NCBI GenBank assembly: GCA_021791895.1
Contig: JAJYVS010000010.1
Span: 1 to 64,000 of the forward strand
DNA from: Actinomycetes bacterium
GTDB lineage: Bacteria > Actinomycetota > Acidimicrobiia > Acidimicrobiales > RAAP-2
Direction of reading: 5' to 3'
Length of the DNA: 64,000 nt
Shown here: positions 34,852 to 44,461 of the stretch, in pieces
Position numbering within the stretch: position 1 is the stretch's first letter
Layout: each line of letters starts with the position of its first letter
Position numbers and translations under genes: made by a program
The notes under the pieces: generated by a model
Seen by the model: the letters and a program-made list of their open reading frames with translations, nothing else
What the model was told of the DNA's origin: nothing
The model's database searches: none

Positions 34852-35877
34852 TCACGATGGCAGGACCCCGTCGACGACGGTGTCGGGGAAGTAGCGGTGA
34901 TGCCGAGCCCCGGTCACCTCGTAGATGGCGGTCCCTGTCCGGCCGTCGTCGGCACGCACCCGCATCTGGCTCAGCCCGCCCCGGCGGAACGGTTCGTAGG
35001 GCCGGTCGAAGGTTCCCTCCGCTTCGACGGTGATCCGCCGCCCCCCGGCCAGGGTGAAGGTGCAGCTGCCGGTCAGCCCGGTCACCTTCTCGCCGTGCTC
35101 GCCGTAGACCGCCGCCGACCCGTCGGGCCCGATCCACGCCATGTGGTGCTCGAAGTCCACCACCGGGACCGGATCCGAGCCGTCAGCACCGGCGAAGCAG
35201 CCGTCGGTGAACACCCGGGCCCCGTTTGCCAACTCCCAGTGCCAGACCCCGAGGAATCCGTCCTCGAACTGCAGTTGGAACCACATCCACAGCGGGCAGC
35301 GGGCGTGGTCGCGAATGCCCCAGGAGTGGTCGCGCTGGCCGACCCAGCCGTCCACCTGTCTGGTCTTGGCGCCGACCGAGTAGGTGCCGTGATAGGTCCC
35401 CGACTGGAAGATGTGGCTCTGGTCCCAGACCACGTCGTCGCCGGCGCGCATGGTGCCTCGCCGCAGCCCGTAGGCCTGGGTGCGGGCCCGAAAGGTGAGA
35501 TCGAGGCCGATGGCGGCCTTGTCGGGATCGGCGAACAGGTGCAGCTCCTCGAACGGGCGGACCACCTCGACCCGGGCGCCGCCGACGTCGGTGGTGTGGG
35601 GGTCGTCCCCGTAGTCCCGGGCGAGCACCCCCATGACCGGGTTGCCGTCCACCTTGCCCATCTGGAGCGAGTCCATCCGCTCGTGCGCCGGATAGTGGGC
35701 CATCGTGAAGAAGATGACGTCACCTCGGGCGTCGGGCTCGTGAATGTCGAAGAAGTAGCTCTCGCGCCAGTGGGGGTGACGCAGCGTCACGTTCGGGAGC
35801 AAGTCGGGGATCTGGTGGACGAACAACTCGTCCATGGCGGTCGGTCGGCGTCGGCCTCCGGCGGGGTTCTCGGCCAC
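34852..35877 (-). CDS. Beta-rich protein of unknown function (hydroxyneurosporene/tocopherol cyclase-like fold)
   Basis: A 341-residue protein with many aromatic beta strands: HPHWRESYFFDIHEPDA, MAHYPAHERMDSL, FELHLFADP-type strands, TYHGTYSVG and DHSWGIRDHARCPLWMW. The last block is typical of lipocalin-like double-barrel proteins of the AttH/CrtC sort (possibly DUF7064/7065), which bind or modify terpenoid- or steroid-like ligands. It pairs with the APH-fold kinase, a common association. GTG 35877 was chosen for GAGGAGG just upstream; ATG 35835 is the alternative. Confidence 0.65.
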   Translation of the reverse strand: MAENPAGGRRRPTAMDELFVHQIPDLLPNVTLRHPHWRESYFFDIHEPDARGDVIFFTMAHYPAHERMDSLQMGKVDGNPVMGVLARDYGDDPHTTDVGGARVEVVRPFEELHLFADPDKAAIGLDLTFRARTQAYGLRRGTMRAGDDVVWDQSHIFQSGTYHGTYSVGAKTRQVDGWVGQRDHSWGIRDHARCPLWMWFQLQFEDGFLGVWHWELANGARVFTDGCFAGADGSDPVPVVDFEHHMAWIGPDGSAAVYGEHGEKVTGLTGSCTFTLAGGRRITVEAEGTFDRPYEPFRRGGLSQMRVRADDGRTGTAIYEVTGARHHRYFPDTVVDGVLPS

Positions 35878-36054
35878 AGTCCTCCTCGCTTGGACTCCCC
35901 CGAACCGTCCCGAGGCAGGCGTCGGGGAGGTGCCACCGGCACACGACTGACGACGTTGGTCGTCGGCGCCGAGCATACGCCGGGGCCCGGGTGGCTCCCC
36001 GGCCGATCGACCAGGAGGGCCTGGGATCCCGCTCGGCCGTAGGATCGGGGCACC

Positions 36055-36873
36055 ATGGTTTCGGAGTTGGACCGACACCTGGCCCGGCTGGACGAGCAGG
36101 GCTACTGCGTTCTCGAGGGGGTGATCGAGGACGACCTGGTCGACGCCCTCGGGCGGGACCTTCGTCGACTGGAGGACGAGCTGGGGATCGCCCCCGGTGA
36201 CAACTTCTTCGAGGGCACGAGGACGGTGAGGATCTACAACCTCCTAGCCCACGGAGCACTCTACGAGGGGATCCCGCTGCACCCTCGGGTGCTCGAGGTG
36301 GTCGAGCGGGTCCTCGACCCCGGCCTGCTGGTCTCGTCGCTGTCCTCAATCGCCATCGGGCCCGGCGAGCGGGCACAGCCGCTGCACACCGACGACCAGA
36401 TGATTCCGATCCCCCGCCCGCACCCCCAGATCATCTGCAACACCATGTGGGCCCTCACCGATTTCACCGAGGCCAACGGGGCCACGAGGGTGGTGCCCGG
36501 CAGCCACCTCGCCGACCGAGCGCCCGACCCGGCCAACTTGCCCGAGACGGTCGCCGCCGAGATGTCGAGGGGCAGCGTGCTCGTGTTCGTGGGCGGCCTG
36601 TGGCACGGCGGGGGCGCCAACCGCACCGACGAGCGCCGAATCGGGATAGCCATGAACTACTGCGCCGGGTTCATCCGCCAGCAGGAGAACCAGCAGCTCG
36701 GCCTTTCGTCGGAGCTGGTGGCAAGGTTCCCCCGGCGCCTGCAGGAGCTGGTCGGGTACTCGATCTACCGGGGTCTCATCGGCCACATCGACAAGCACGA
36801 CCCCCTGTCCGTCGTCCTCGGCGCCCCAGAGCGTGCCGACATGATCTGGGACCACGTGCGCGCACCGAGCTAG
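36055..36873 (+). CDS. Phytanoyl-CoA dioxygenase-family protein
   Basis: A 272-residue Fe(II)/2-oxoglutarate oxygenase fold of the PhyH type. Iron ligands are the H-x-D in QPLHTDDQM (near residue 105) and a distal His in GGLWHGGGANRTDERR; the Arg after it binds 2-oxoglutarate. Members hydroxylate branched acyl chains or small molecules. ATG 36055 lies nine bases after TAGGAT (36040-36045), nearly leaderless. It is divergent from the preceding minus-strand pair and likely belongs to the same catabolic programme. Confidence 0.9.
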   Translation: MVSELDRHLARLDEQGYCVLEGVIEDDLVDALGRDLRRLEDELGIAPGDNFFEGTRTVRIYNLLAHGALYEGIPLHPRVLEVVERVLDPGLLVSSLSSIAIGPGERAQPLHTDDQMIPIPRPHPQIICNTMWALTDFTEANGATRVVPGSHLADRAPDPANLPETVAAEMSRGSVLVFVGGLWHGGGANRTDERRIGIAMNYCAGFIRQQENQQLGLSSELVARFPRRLQELVGYSIYRGLIGHIDKHDPLSVVLGAPERADMIWDHVRAPS

Positions 36874-36954
36874 CGGTCGGAGCGGCCACCGGGCGACCCT
36901 CCGAGAGGGACGAGGTCGGCGACTCGCTCGGGGCGAGGAGGGCGGGCGGCGAGC

Positions 36955-38208
36955 TCAGGCCAGTTCGAGGGCGAGGACGGTGGACTCCTCGCCCACGACC
37001 TCGGGAGGGACCTCGATCGTCACCGTGCCGCGGGGCTCGGCTGCCAGACCCTCGATGATCCCGGTCCGGGTGACGAAGCGCAGGGTCCTTCCGGTGGCGA
37101 GCTCCCGGACCGCCCGGAGCCGACGGATCTCGACGTTGCGGACGTCGACGGTGTCGTAGGGGCGCATCAGCAGGTGGAGATAGACGGTGCTTTGCTTGGT
37201 CGTGGTCGGACCGTAGAACTGGGCCGGGTCGAGTCCCGGTCGGGTCCCCCGGATCGACTCGCCGTTGGCCGACATCCACCGCCCGATCGCTTCGAGGCGC
37301 TCGACCTGGACCTCGGGGAGCGACCCGTCGCCCCGCGGGCTCACGTTCAAGAGCAGGTTGCCTCCCTTGCCCGCCACCTCGCAGAGCGTGTGGACCAGTT
37401 CCCGGCACGACTTGTAGTCCGTGTCCTCGGGGACCCAGCCCCAGCTGTGGTTCATCGTGAGGCAGGTCTCCCAGCGTCTCTTTGGGGGCCGATCGGGCAC
37501 GAACTGCTCCGGGGTGCTGATGTCACCGACGCCGGGGAGCCGGTCGTTGAGCAGGATGGTCGGCTGGAGGCGGCGGATGGTCTCCACCAGGCGATCAGCC
37601 CCCCAGTCGGGCCGCTCCCAGCCGCCGTCGAACCACAGCAGGTCGATGGCCCCGTATCCGGTCAACAGCTCGGTGATCTGAGCGGTCATGAAGTCCAGGT
37701 AGCGAGCCCAGGCCTCGGGAGTGGGCCGGGGCGGGGACGCACCCGCCACGTAGGGCTTGTCCGCCTCGGTGAACGCGGGGTAGTCCGGATGGTGCCAGTC
37801 CGAAAGCGAAAAGTAGAGGCCGACCCCGAGTCCCTCTGCCCGGAGGGCCTCGACGAACCCGGCGACGATGTCGTGCCCATAGGGGGAATGTTCGACCGAG
37901 AAATTCGAAACCGCGCTGTGCCACATGGCGTAGCCGGAGTGGTGCTTGGCGGTCAGGACCACGTAGGCGGCCCCCGCTCGACGGGCCCGGGCTGCCAGCG
38001 ACCTCGGATCCCAGGCCACCGGGTCGAACGTGGCCGCCGAGGAGTGGTACCGCTCGACGGGGACCGACTGGCAGTAGGGCAGGGCGAAGATGCCGCCGAC
38101 CATCGGCCACGACAGTTCGAGTCCCTGCTGGCTGGCATGGTCCCAGTGGACGAACAGGCCGAAACGGGCGGCGTCGAACCACGATCCGACCTCGGTGCTC
38201 TCTTCCAT
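36955..38208 (-). CDS. GH29 alpha-L-fucosidase
   Basis: A 417-residue family 29 glycosidase. N-terminal RFGLFVHWDHAS, YVVLTAKHHSGYAMWHS and VGLYFSLSDWHHPDY are family blocks. The nucleophile is D194 in DLLWFDGGW. GKGGNLLLNVSPRGDGSLPE closes the barrel, and a short C-terminal beta domain follows. No signal peptide is seen, so it acts inside the cell, perhaps on an imported glycoside. ATG 38208 is supported by a G-rich site AAGGGGGG upstream. Confidence 0.93.
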   Translation of the reverse strand: MEESTEVGSWFDAARFGLFVHWDHASQQGLELSWPMVGGIFALPYCQSVPVERYHSSAATFDPVAWDPRSLAARARRAGAAYVVLTAKHHSGYAMWHSAVSNFSVEHSPYGHDIVAGFVEALRAEGLGVGLYFSLSDWHHPDYPAFTEADKPYVAGASPPRPTPEAWARYLDFMTAQITELLTGYGAIDLLWFDGGWERPDWGADRLVETIRRLQPTILLNDRLPGVGDISTPEQFVPDRPPKRRWETCLTMNHSWGWVPEDTDYKSCRELVHTLCEVAGKGGNLLLNVSPRGDGSLPEVQVERLEAIGRWMSANGESIRGTRPGLDPAQFYGPTTTKQSTVYLHLLMRPYDTVDVRNVEIRRLRAVRELATGRTLRFVTRTGIIEGLAAEPRGTVTIEVPPEVVGEESTVLALELA

Positions 38209-38366
38209 CGACCGCCCCCCTTCAGATGGCCGCCGCCCCGAGCCCGGATCCGTTCCGAGCACGCCCGGTGTCCGAACCCGCCCGAGGAAGGCCCAGCACT
38301 GCCGGGTCGAGCCGCGGCCGCCGGCCGATCGCTCCTAGTGTGATCCTCTCACTGGAGGAGGAAGCC

Positions 38367-40715
38367 ATGGCAACCGGACCGCTCGAAGGCCTTCGGGTGA
38401 TCGACCTCACCGGCGATATCGGACGCTTCGCCACCAAGCTCCTGGCCGAGTCGGGGGCCTCGGTCGTCCGCATCGGCACCGGGTCGCCGGGGCCGGCCAT
38501 GGCGGCTCCCGACGCGTCGGCGCGTGGCGGCCTGCTCGACTGGTGGTACGACGGGGGGAAAACCTCGCTCGCGCTCGATCTCGGGAGCGAAGAGGACCGT
38601 CGGACCTACCGGAGGTTGGCCGGGTGGGCCGACCTCATCGTGGAGAGCGAACCCCCCGGCGCGCTGGCCGAGCACGGCATCGACCACCAGGACCTCTCGG
38701 CCGAGAACCCCCGCCTGGTCCAGGTCTCCATCACCCCCTTCGGACGGACCGGCCCCCGGGCCGGCTGGCAGACGAGCGACCTGGTCGCCGCGGCGATGGG
38801 TGGGGTGTTGTCGCTGTCGGGCCTCCCGGATCAACCCATCAACCCGTGGGGCAGGCAGGCCTACAACTTTGGCGGCATGGTCACGGCCATCAGCGCCCTG
38901 GCTGCGCTCCGAGCCGCTCGCCGGGAAGGGGTGGGCCAGCACGTCGACGTCTCCATGCACGAGGCGGTCTGTACGACCATCGAACAGCTGCTCTTCCAGT
39001 ACTGGTTCGACGACGTGCTCCCGTACCCGAAGGTGGCGCAGCGCCAGGGGTCGTTGCACTGGATCGGCGCGTACCAGGTCGTCCCGGCCGCCAGCGGGTG
39101 GGAGATGATCACCCCCACCCCCAATGCCGTCGGTCTCATGACCTGGATGGTGGAGGAGGGCTTCGAGCCGGCGATCGAGCTGGCCGGCAAGCCCATGGCC
39201 GAGCTGGTCGGCCGACTCTCGACGGTCATGGACGTGGTCGCCGGGTTCGCCAAGACCATGGACGCCGGGACCCTCTTCCATGCCGCCCAGGATCGCCACA
39301 TCGCCTTCGGCGAGGTGCAGACGGTGGCCCAGGTGGCAACGAACCCCCAGCACCGCTTCCGCGGCTTCTTCCGCCCGGTGGAGTGGCACGGTTCCGAGGT
39401 GGTCCTCCCGGGCCCGATCGCCCGGTTCCACACCACACCCGCCCCGCCTCCGGGCCCGCCGGCCGAGCCGGTCGGGTTGGACGCGCTCTTGGCCGAGTGG
39501 GGCGGCGAAGGTCGCCGCCTCGTGCTCGACGACGGACCACTCGACAAGCCGCTCACCGGCCTACGGGTGCTCGACCTCAGCCACGTGCTCGCCGGACCGA
39601 CCTGCACGCGGTTCTTGGGGGACCTCGGGGCCGACGTCGTGAAGTTCCAGACGGTGGAGCGGGCCACGACGGTGAACGACCCCAACCACCCGTACTTCTA
39701 CACCTGGAACCGGTCTAAGCGTGTCGTGACACTCAACATGAAGCACGAACGGTCGACCGAGGTCATGCGCAAGATGATCGAGCGCAGTGACGTGCTGATC
39801 GAGAACTTCTCGGCCGGCGTCCTCGACCGTTGGGGGCTCTCCTACGAGGAAGTGAGCAGCTGGAATCCCCGGATCGTCTATGTGACGATGTCGGGCTGCG
39901 GTCACGAGGGGCCCTGGTCCCAGCTGGTCACCTACGCCCCGACCATCCACGCCCTGTGCGGCCTCACCTACCTGTCCAACCCCCCGGGACGGGGCGACCT
40001 CGGACCCGGGTTCTCCCTCAACGACGTGGCCGCCGGCCTCTCGGCGGCCTTCTCCGTCCTGGCCGCCCTCGACGAGCGGGACCACAGCGAGGTCGGCCAG
40101 CACGTCGACATCTCCCAGATGGAGACGGGTGGGTACCTGATCGGCCCGGCGCTCCTCGACTACCTGAGCAACGGCCGGGAGGCCCATCCGATCGGCAACC
40201 GCGACCCCTTCGGCCAGCTGGTGCCGAACGACACCTACCCCACCGCTGACGGCGAATGGCTCGCGGTCTCTTGTCGAGACGATGCCGACTGGGCCCGGCT
40301 CGTCGCCGCCACCGGCATCGAGGCCGATGAGACGCTCGAGCACCTCGAGGGCCGGCGGGAGCGCATCGACGAAGTCGACCGGCTGGTGGCCGGGTGGGCC
40401 GGCGCCGTGGCGGCCGAGGAGGGCCAGAAGCGACTCCAGGAGGCGGGGGTCCCTGCAGGCAAGATCCAGCACACCGGCGACCTGATGGCCGATCCCCAGC
40501 TGGTGGCCCGGGACCTGTGGCGGACCTTCGACCATCCGAACTTCGGGAGCCGCCCGCACGACCGCTACCCGGCGATCTGGAGCCGGACGAGCCTCGAGCC
40601 CTACCGGCCGGCCGCCGCATACGCCGGCGAGCACAACTTTGAGGTCTATCCCGAGCTACTGGACATCGACGAGGCGGCCGTGGCCGAGGCCATGAGCGAG
40701 GGGCTGTTCGCCTGA
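38367..40715 (+). CDS. Double (tandem) class III CoA-transferase
   Basis: A 782-residue protein made of two CaiB/BaiF-type halves: residues 1 to about 385 (LEGLRVIDLTGDIGRFATKLLAESGASVVRI) and about 390-782 (LTGLRVLDLSHVLAGPTCTRFLGDLGADVVKF). Each half has a GQHVDVSMHEA or GQHVDISQMET block. Single-domain family members act as intertwined dimers that move CoA between carboxylic acids. Fusion would let one chain form the unit. The catalytic Asp position appears to be Glu in both halves. GGAGGAGG precedes the ATG. It could activate the acid that the P450 branch generates. Confidence 0.88.
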   Translation: MATGPLEGLRVIDLTGDIGRFATKLLAESGASVVRIGTGSPGPAMAAPDASARGGLLDWWYDGGKTSLALDLGSEEDRRTYRRLAGWADLIVESEPPGALAEHGIDHQDLSAENPRLVQVSITPFGRTGPRAGWQTSDLVAAAMGGVLSLSGLPDQPINPWGRQAYNFGGMVTAISALAALRAARREGVGQHVDVSMHEAVCTTIEQLLFQYWFDDVLPYPKVAQRQGSLHWIGAYQVVPAASGWEMITPTPNAVGLMTWMVEEGFEPAIELAGKPMAELVGRLSTVMDVVAGFAKTMDAGTLFHAAQDRHIAFGEVQTVAQVATNPQHRFRGFFRPVEWHGSEVVLPGPIARFHTTPAPPPGPPAEPVGLDALLAEWGGEGRRLVLDDGPLDKPLTGLRVLDLSHVLAGPTCTRFLGDLGADVVKFQTVERATTVNDPNHPYFYTWNRSKRVVTLNMKHERSTEVMRKMIERSDVLIENFSAGVLDRWGLSYEEVSSWNPRIVYVTMSGCGHEGPWSQLVTYAPTIHALCGLTYLSNPPGRGDLGPGFSLNDVAAGLSAAFSVLAALDERDHSEVGQHVDISQMETGGYLIGPALLDYLSNGREAHPIGNRDPFGQLVPNDTYPTADGEWLAVSCRDDADWARLVAATGIEADETLEHLEGRRERIDEVDRLVAGWAGAVAAEEGQKRLQEAGVPAGKIQHTGDLMADPQLVARDLWRTFDHPNFGSRPHDRYPAIWSRTSLEPYRPAAAYAGEHNFEVYPELLDIDEAAVAEAMSEGLFA

Positions 40716-40764
40716 ACCCCGATGCCGCGGACCTGACCCGCGTGCCGACGACGGCGCGACGGGC

Positions 40765-42570
40765 TCAAGCGGCCAGCTTGGCCAGTTCCTCGGTCACCAG
40801 CCGCTCGTGTTCCTTCAGGTCGGCCTTGGCCGCCCGCGGGCTCCAGCGCCCGCGCATGGCGAAGACGAGCAGGAAGAAGATCGCCTGGCCGCCGATGCAG
40901 ACGTACCACCACCGCTTCCACTCCCCCGGCGACGCCTGGCCCGCCGGCACCACCTTCTTTTCGACCAGGAGCAGGTTGGCCAGGTTCTTCGAGTGCACCC
41001 CGACCTTGCTCTGGATCTCCGCCGCGCTGACCGGCTGACCCTTGGCGATGGCCTCGGCCAGCGGGCTGTAGGCAAGCAGCCCGAGCACCTGGGGGTTGGT
41101 GAGACCACCGACCGCGTGCAGCGCGTCACCGAGGTTATGGGTCCGCTGGCAGGCGGCGATGAGCTCACCGAGGGTCTTCGGCCCCGGTTCGCCCGACGCC
41201 GCCAGGTCCTGGAGCACCGCCGGGGGCGCCGTCTTGGTGGCGCAGCCGGCTGCGCCCGGAGCGTAGGGGACCGCCGCCTGGATGCTCTGGAGCACGCCCG
41301 CCGCCTGCTGGTTGTCGACGAGGACGGTCGAAGTGGTGACGACCTGGGGGAGCACCAGGAACGAGATCGCCACCACGATGCGCAGGATCCAGCCGAAGAC
41401 GGCGAGCCCGGTCGCACTCAGCGCCGGGTTGTGGGACTCGACCTGCTCGGTATAGGCGGCCATCCACGGTGAGTAGGCGCAGCCGATGGTGACGGCCAGC
41501 AGCGAGACAACGAGCACGTTCGAGTAGTAACCGACATGGGGATCGTTGATCTGGAGCACGAGGAAGATCATCATGACGATGGTCGCCGCCGAGCCCACGA
41601 GCATGAAGGGCTTTCGGACCGCGAAGCGGTCCGAAAGGATCCCGAAGACGATGAGCGCGCCGGAGAGCACCGCCGAGTACCACACGTTGATCCCGTCGGC
41701 GTCGGGAGTCGACCGGTTGAACACCACCACCCAGTAGAGGGTGAGCACGCTGACCGAGGCGTAGTAGAAGAGCAGGAACACAGAGATCGCGCTGGCCGAC
41801 GTGATCAGGTCGAGCCGGAGCATGCTCCGGAGCGGGTGGGCGATCGCCCGGTCGACGTCGATCCCCATCGCCCGGGCCTCGACCAACGCTCGCTCTCGCT
41901 CCGACACCATCAGCTGGTCGCGCAGTTGCGGAGAGAGCTCACGCAAGAACGCGAACGAGATCACCACCACGACCATGCAGGCGACGCCCGAGATGATGAA
42001 CTGGTCCTGCCACGGGGTCAGGTGAGGCAGGGTGTGGGTAGCGACCAGGCTGGCGGCCAGGGCCCCCATGGTGGGGCCGAGCGCCCACGAACCCATGGCC
42101 GTTCCCCGCCCCACCTGGGGGGAGAAGTCCCGCATCAGCGCCGGCGTGGACACGAGGATCACCCCTTCGGCGAACCCGATGACGCAGTAGGCGACGGCGA
42201 ATCCGAGTTTCGAGTGGATGTTCGGGATCGCGGCCAGCTGGACCAGGCCGACGATCAGTGTGCCGTAGATGGTCAGGTTCGCCCGACCGATGGCGTCTGA
42301 CAACCCGCCGATGAAGGCGCTGAAGGCCCCGATCGCGTTCGAGATCACGATCAGGTACAAGAAGTACTGGAACGACATGTGGTACGAGGGGAGCAACAGG
42401 GGCAGGACTGCTCCCTCCACGTAGTAGAGGTAGTAGAGCATCACGGTCGTCAGCACCACGATGGCCAGATACCCGTAGCGGGCCCCCGTCCGCGGGTAGT
42501 GGGGCAGTTGGCGTTTCACCAACGCGTCCATCAGCGATGTTCGCCCGGTCGTCGCCGCCGGTCGTGCCAT
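40765..42570 (-). CDS. MFS transporter with a large extracytoplasmic loop
   Basis: A 601-residue carrier, about 150 residues longer than a usual 12-helix MFS protein. The loop-2/3 motif GGLSDAIGRANLTIYG and the later ILSDRFAVRKPF mark the two halves. Between helices 11 and 12 lies an insert of about 130 residues (NQQAAGVLQSIQAAVPY to LVEKKVVPAGQ) that would face outside, including a Cys pair about 28 residues apart. The C-terminal tail is charged. It probably imports an organic acid or related substrate for the surrounding pathway. GGGGGAGG supports the ATG. Confidence 0.85.
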   Translation of the reverse strand: MARPAATTGRTSLMDALVKRQLPHYPRTGARYGYLAIVVLTTVMLYYLYYVEGAVLPLLLPSYHMSFQYFLYLIVISNAIGAFSAFIGGLSDAIGRANLTIYGTLIVGLVQLAAIPNIHSKLGFAVAYCVIGFAEGVILVSTPALMRDFSPQVGRGTAMGSWALGPTMGALAASLVATHTLPHLTPWQDQFIISGVACMVVVVISFAFLRELSPQLRDQLMVSERERALVEARAMGIDVDRAIAHPLRSMLRLDLITSASAISVFLLFYYASVSVLTLYWVVVFNRSTPDADGINVWYSAVLSGALIVFGILSDRFAVRKPFMLVGSAATIVMMIFLVLQINDPHVGYYSNVLVVSLLAVTIGCAYSPWMAAYTEQVESHNPALSATGLAVFGWILRIVVAISFLVLPQVVTTSTVLVDNQQAAGVLQSIQAAVPYAPGAAGCATKTAPPAVLQDLAASGEPGPKTLGELIAACQRTHNLGDALHAVGGLTNPQVLGLLAYSPLAEAIAKGQPVSAAEIQSKVGVHSKNLANLLLVEKKVVPAGQASPGEWKRWWYVCIGGQAIFFLLVFAMRGRWSPRAAKADLKEHERLVTEELAKLAA

Positions 42571-42786
42571 GTTCCACCTCCCCCGCTACGAGCCGGGGCG
42601 CAGCTCGCGCGGGTGCGTTAAGACATTCGCCCATCGACCGGCCCGATGGTGGGATGCCCGACGGAGCGTGGTCGGCCGATCCCCACGAACGCCCCCCGTC
42701 GAGAACCGGGGGCCGAAGACGGGCCGGGCACCAGCACGGACCTCCGCGTGGACCCAGCCCTCCGACCTGGGCTTTCGCCAGCGAAT

Positions 42787-43893
42787 TCAGGGATCGGGGA
42801 CGAAGACCCCGTGGACCGGAGGGTCACCGGGGGTCTCACCGGCCATCGTCTGCAGCAGGTCCTCGATCCCGGCGAATCCGCATCGGGCTCGGGGCACCCC
42901 GGCGAAGGGGAAGCGTCCCGACGCGAGCAGCTCCAGCGCGGCGGCGTAGGCACTGGCGTCCACCCCGAGTGCACCGAGCACTCGGAGCTCCTTGTAGACC
43001 ACCAAGTCGGGGTCGAACCCCGGCCAGTCCCCGGCGCCGCCCCGGGTCCCGGCGATGACGACGGTCCCTCCCGGCCGCACCAGACGCAGCGCCTGACCCG
43101 GCGCGGTCGGTGCGTTGGCGGTGACGTCGACCACCACATCGGCGAGGCGACCGGTGACACGGCGCAGCGCAGCGACCGGGTCGTCGAGCGAGACGTCGAG
43201 CGCGAGGTCGGCACCGAAGCTCGAGGCGAGCGCGAGGCGGCCGGCGTCGCGGCGACCGAGGCCGGTCACCATGACAAAGGCCGCCCCAACGGACTTGGCC
43301 GCAGCACAGGAGGCCAGTCCCCGGATGCCGGGTCCGAGGACGGCGACGACGTCACCGGCCTTGGTGCCCGGGACCTCGACGGCCCACCGGAGCCCGGCTC
43401 CGAGCGGGTTGAACAACGTGGCCACGACGGGGTCGAGCGAATCGGGGACTTCGAGCACCAACGCGTCGGGCGCGAGGTACAGATGGGTCGCGTAGCCGCC
43501 CCAGAGGCCGGGGGGCTTGGTCACGTCGATGAAGCCGTACATGTCGGAGAGCCCGTGGTGCTCGCAGCGGCGATAGACACCCGAGACGCACGCCGGGCAG
43601 CCTCGACACGACAAGAAGACCTCGACGGCCACCCGGTCACCGAGTGCGACCCCCCAGCGCTCCAGTGCCGCCGGGCCGGCGCGCTCGACGACCCCGATCA
43701 CCTCATGGCCGGGGATGAAGGCATACGGCGCCGCGAGGTGACCGGTGTACTCCTCGTGGTCGGTGCCGCACAGCCCGCAGGCCTCGACGCGCAGGACCCC
43801 GTCGTCGTCGCCGATCTCGGGGAGCCCAAGGGATAGCCGCTCCAGCGAACGCGGGCGTCGAAGGACGACGGCGTCGGCCCCGATCCCGCTCAC
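42787..43893 (-). CDS. Zinc-dependent alcohol dehydrogenase (MDR family)
   Basis: A 368-residue medium-chain dehydrogenase. Catalytic zinc ligands are in EACGLCGTDHEEYTG and IPGHEVIGVV. The structural zinc site is the four-Cys cluster SCRGCPACVSGVYRRC. The NAD(P)-binding motif is VVAVLGPGIRGLAS. GTG 43893 overlaps the upstream stop (GTGA 43890-43893) and was preferred to a GTG nine codons earlier. It is the last gene of a three-gene minus-strand operon with the CMD and thioesterase genes. Substrate unknown. Confidence 0.92.
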   Translation of the reverse strand: MSGIGADAVVLRRPRSLERLSLGLPEIGDDDGVLRVEACGLCGTDHEEYTGHLAAPYAFIPGHEVIGVVERAGPAALERWGVALGDRVAVEVFLSCRGCPACVSGVYRRCEHHGLSDMYGFIDVTKPPGLWGGYATHLYLAPDALVLEVPDSLDPVVATLFNPLGAGLRWAVEVPGTKAGDVVAVLGPGIRGLASCAAAKSVGAAFVMVTGLGRRDAGRLALASSFGADLALDVSLDDPVAALRRVTGRLADVVVDVTANAPTAPGQALRLVRPGGTVVIAGTRGGAGDWPGFDPDLVVYKELRVLGALGVDASAYAAALELLASGRFPFAGVPRARCGFAGIEDLLQTMAGETPGDPPVHGVFVPDP

Positions 43894-44453
43894 CGCGGTG
43901 GCACGCCTTGCGGGGGCCACGATGCGACGCCGTCCTCGAGTGGGATCTCGAGGCTCCGGGCAAGCTCTGAGATGGACCGCCAGGCGCCGATCGAGAGGAC
44001 CAGCTCGATCAACGCGTCTTCACCGATCCATCCCGCGCAACACTCGGCCGTCGCCGACGAGACGGCCCCGGTCGCCAAGATCTCATCGGCGGCGGTCAGC
44101 ACCGCTCGCTCTCGTTCCGAAAACCGCGGCGAGCCATCCCAGTCCCGAACGGCCAGCAGGTCCTCGGCACCAAGCCCGAAGACCTCCTGGGCGATCGTCC
44201 AGTGCTGGGTCCACTCGTAGTCGGACCCGGTGGACCAACCGATCCGCATGATGACGAGCTCCCGTAACCGGTGCTCGAGCGCTCGACCCGAGAGCAGCTC
44301 CATCAGCAGGTCGGCCACGGCCCGGGCCGCCCTGGGTCGGCGGAGCAATGTCCGGAACACGTTCAAGGCGGCCAGTCGCGCTGGCACCCCGACGTCGTGC
44401 GCCCGCGCCGCTGCCTCCTCGGGACTCAGCATGGGGACCCGCGGCGTGGCCAT
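43890..44453 (-). CDS. Carboxymuconolactone decarboxylase-family protein
   Basis: A 187-residue helical AhpD/CMD-like protein: LEHRLRELVIMRIGWSTGSDYEWTQHWTIAQEVFGL and FSERERAVLTAADEI match the family. The usual Cys-x2-Cys of peroxidase members is replaced by S-T-G-S-D-Y-E, so an AhpD-type redox role is unlikely; many such proteins act as decarboxylases or remain unassigned. It starts eight bases after the thioesterase stop and is coupled to the dehydrogenase by GTGA. Confidence 0.88.
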   Translation of the reverse strand: MATPRVPMLSPEEAAARAHDVGVPARLAALNVFRTLLRRPRAARAVADLLMELLSGRALEHRLRELVIMRIGWSTGSDYEWTQHWTIAQEVFGLGAEDLLAVRDWDGSPRFSERERAVLTAADEILATGAVSSATAECCAGWIGEDALIELVLSIGAWRSISELARSLEIPLEDGVASWPPQGVPPR

Positions 44454-44461
44454 GAGGAACC

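Noticed and set aside
34624-36042. 472-codon plus-strand frame opposite the beta-rich protein
   Set aside because: The minus-strand product has aromatic strand motifs and a good ribosome binding site, and the plus product is His/Val/Gly noise.
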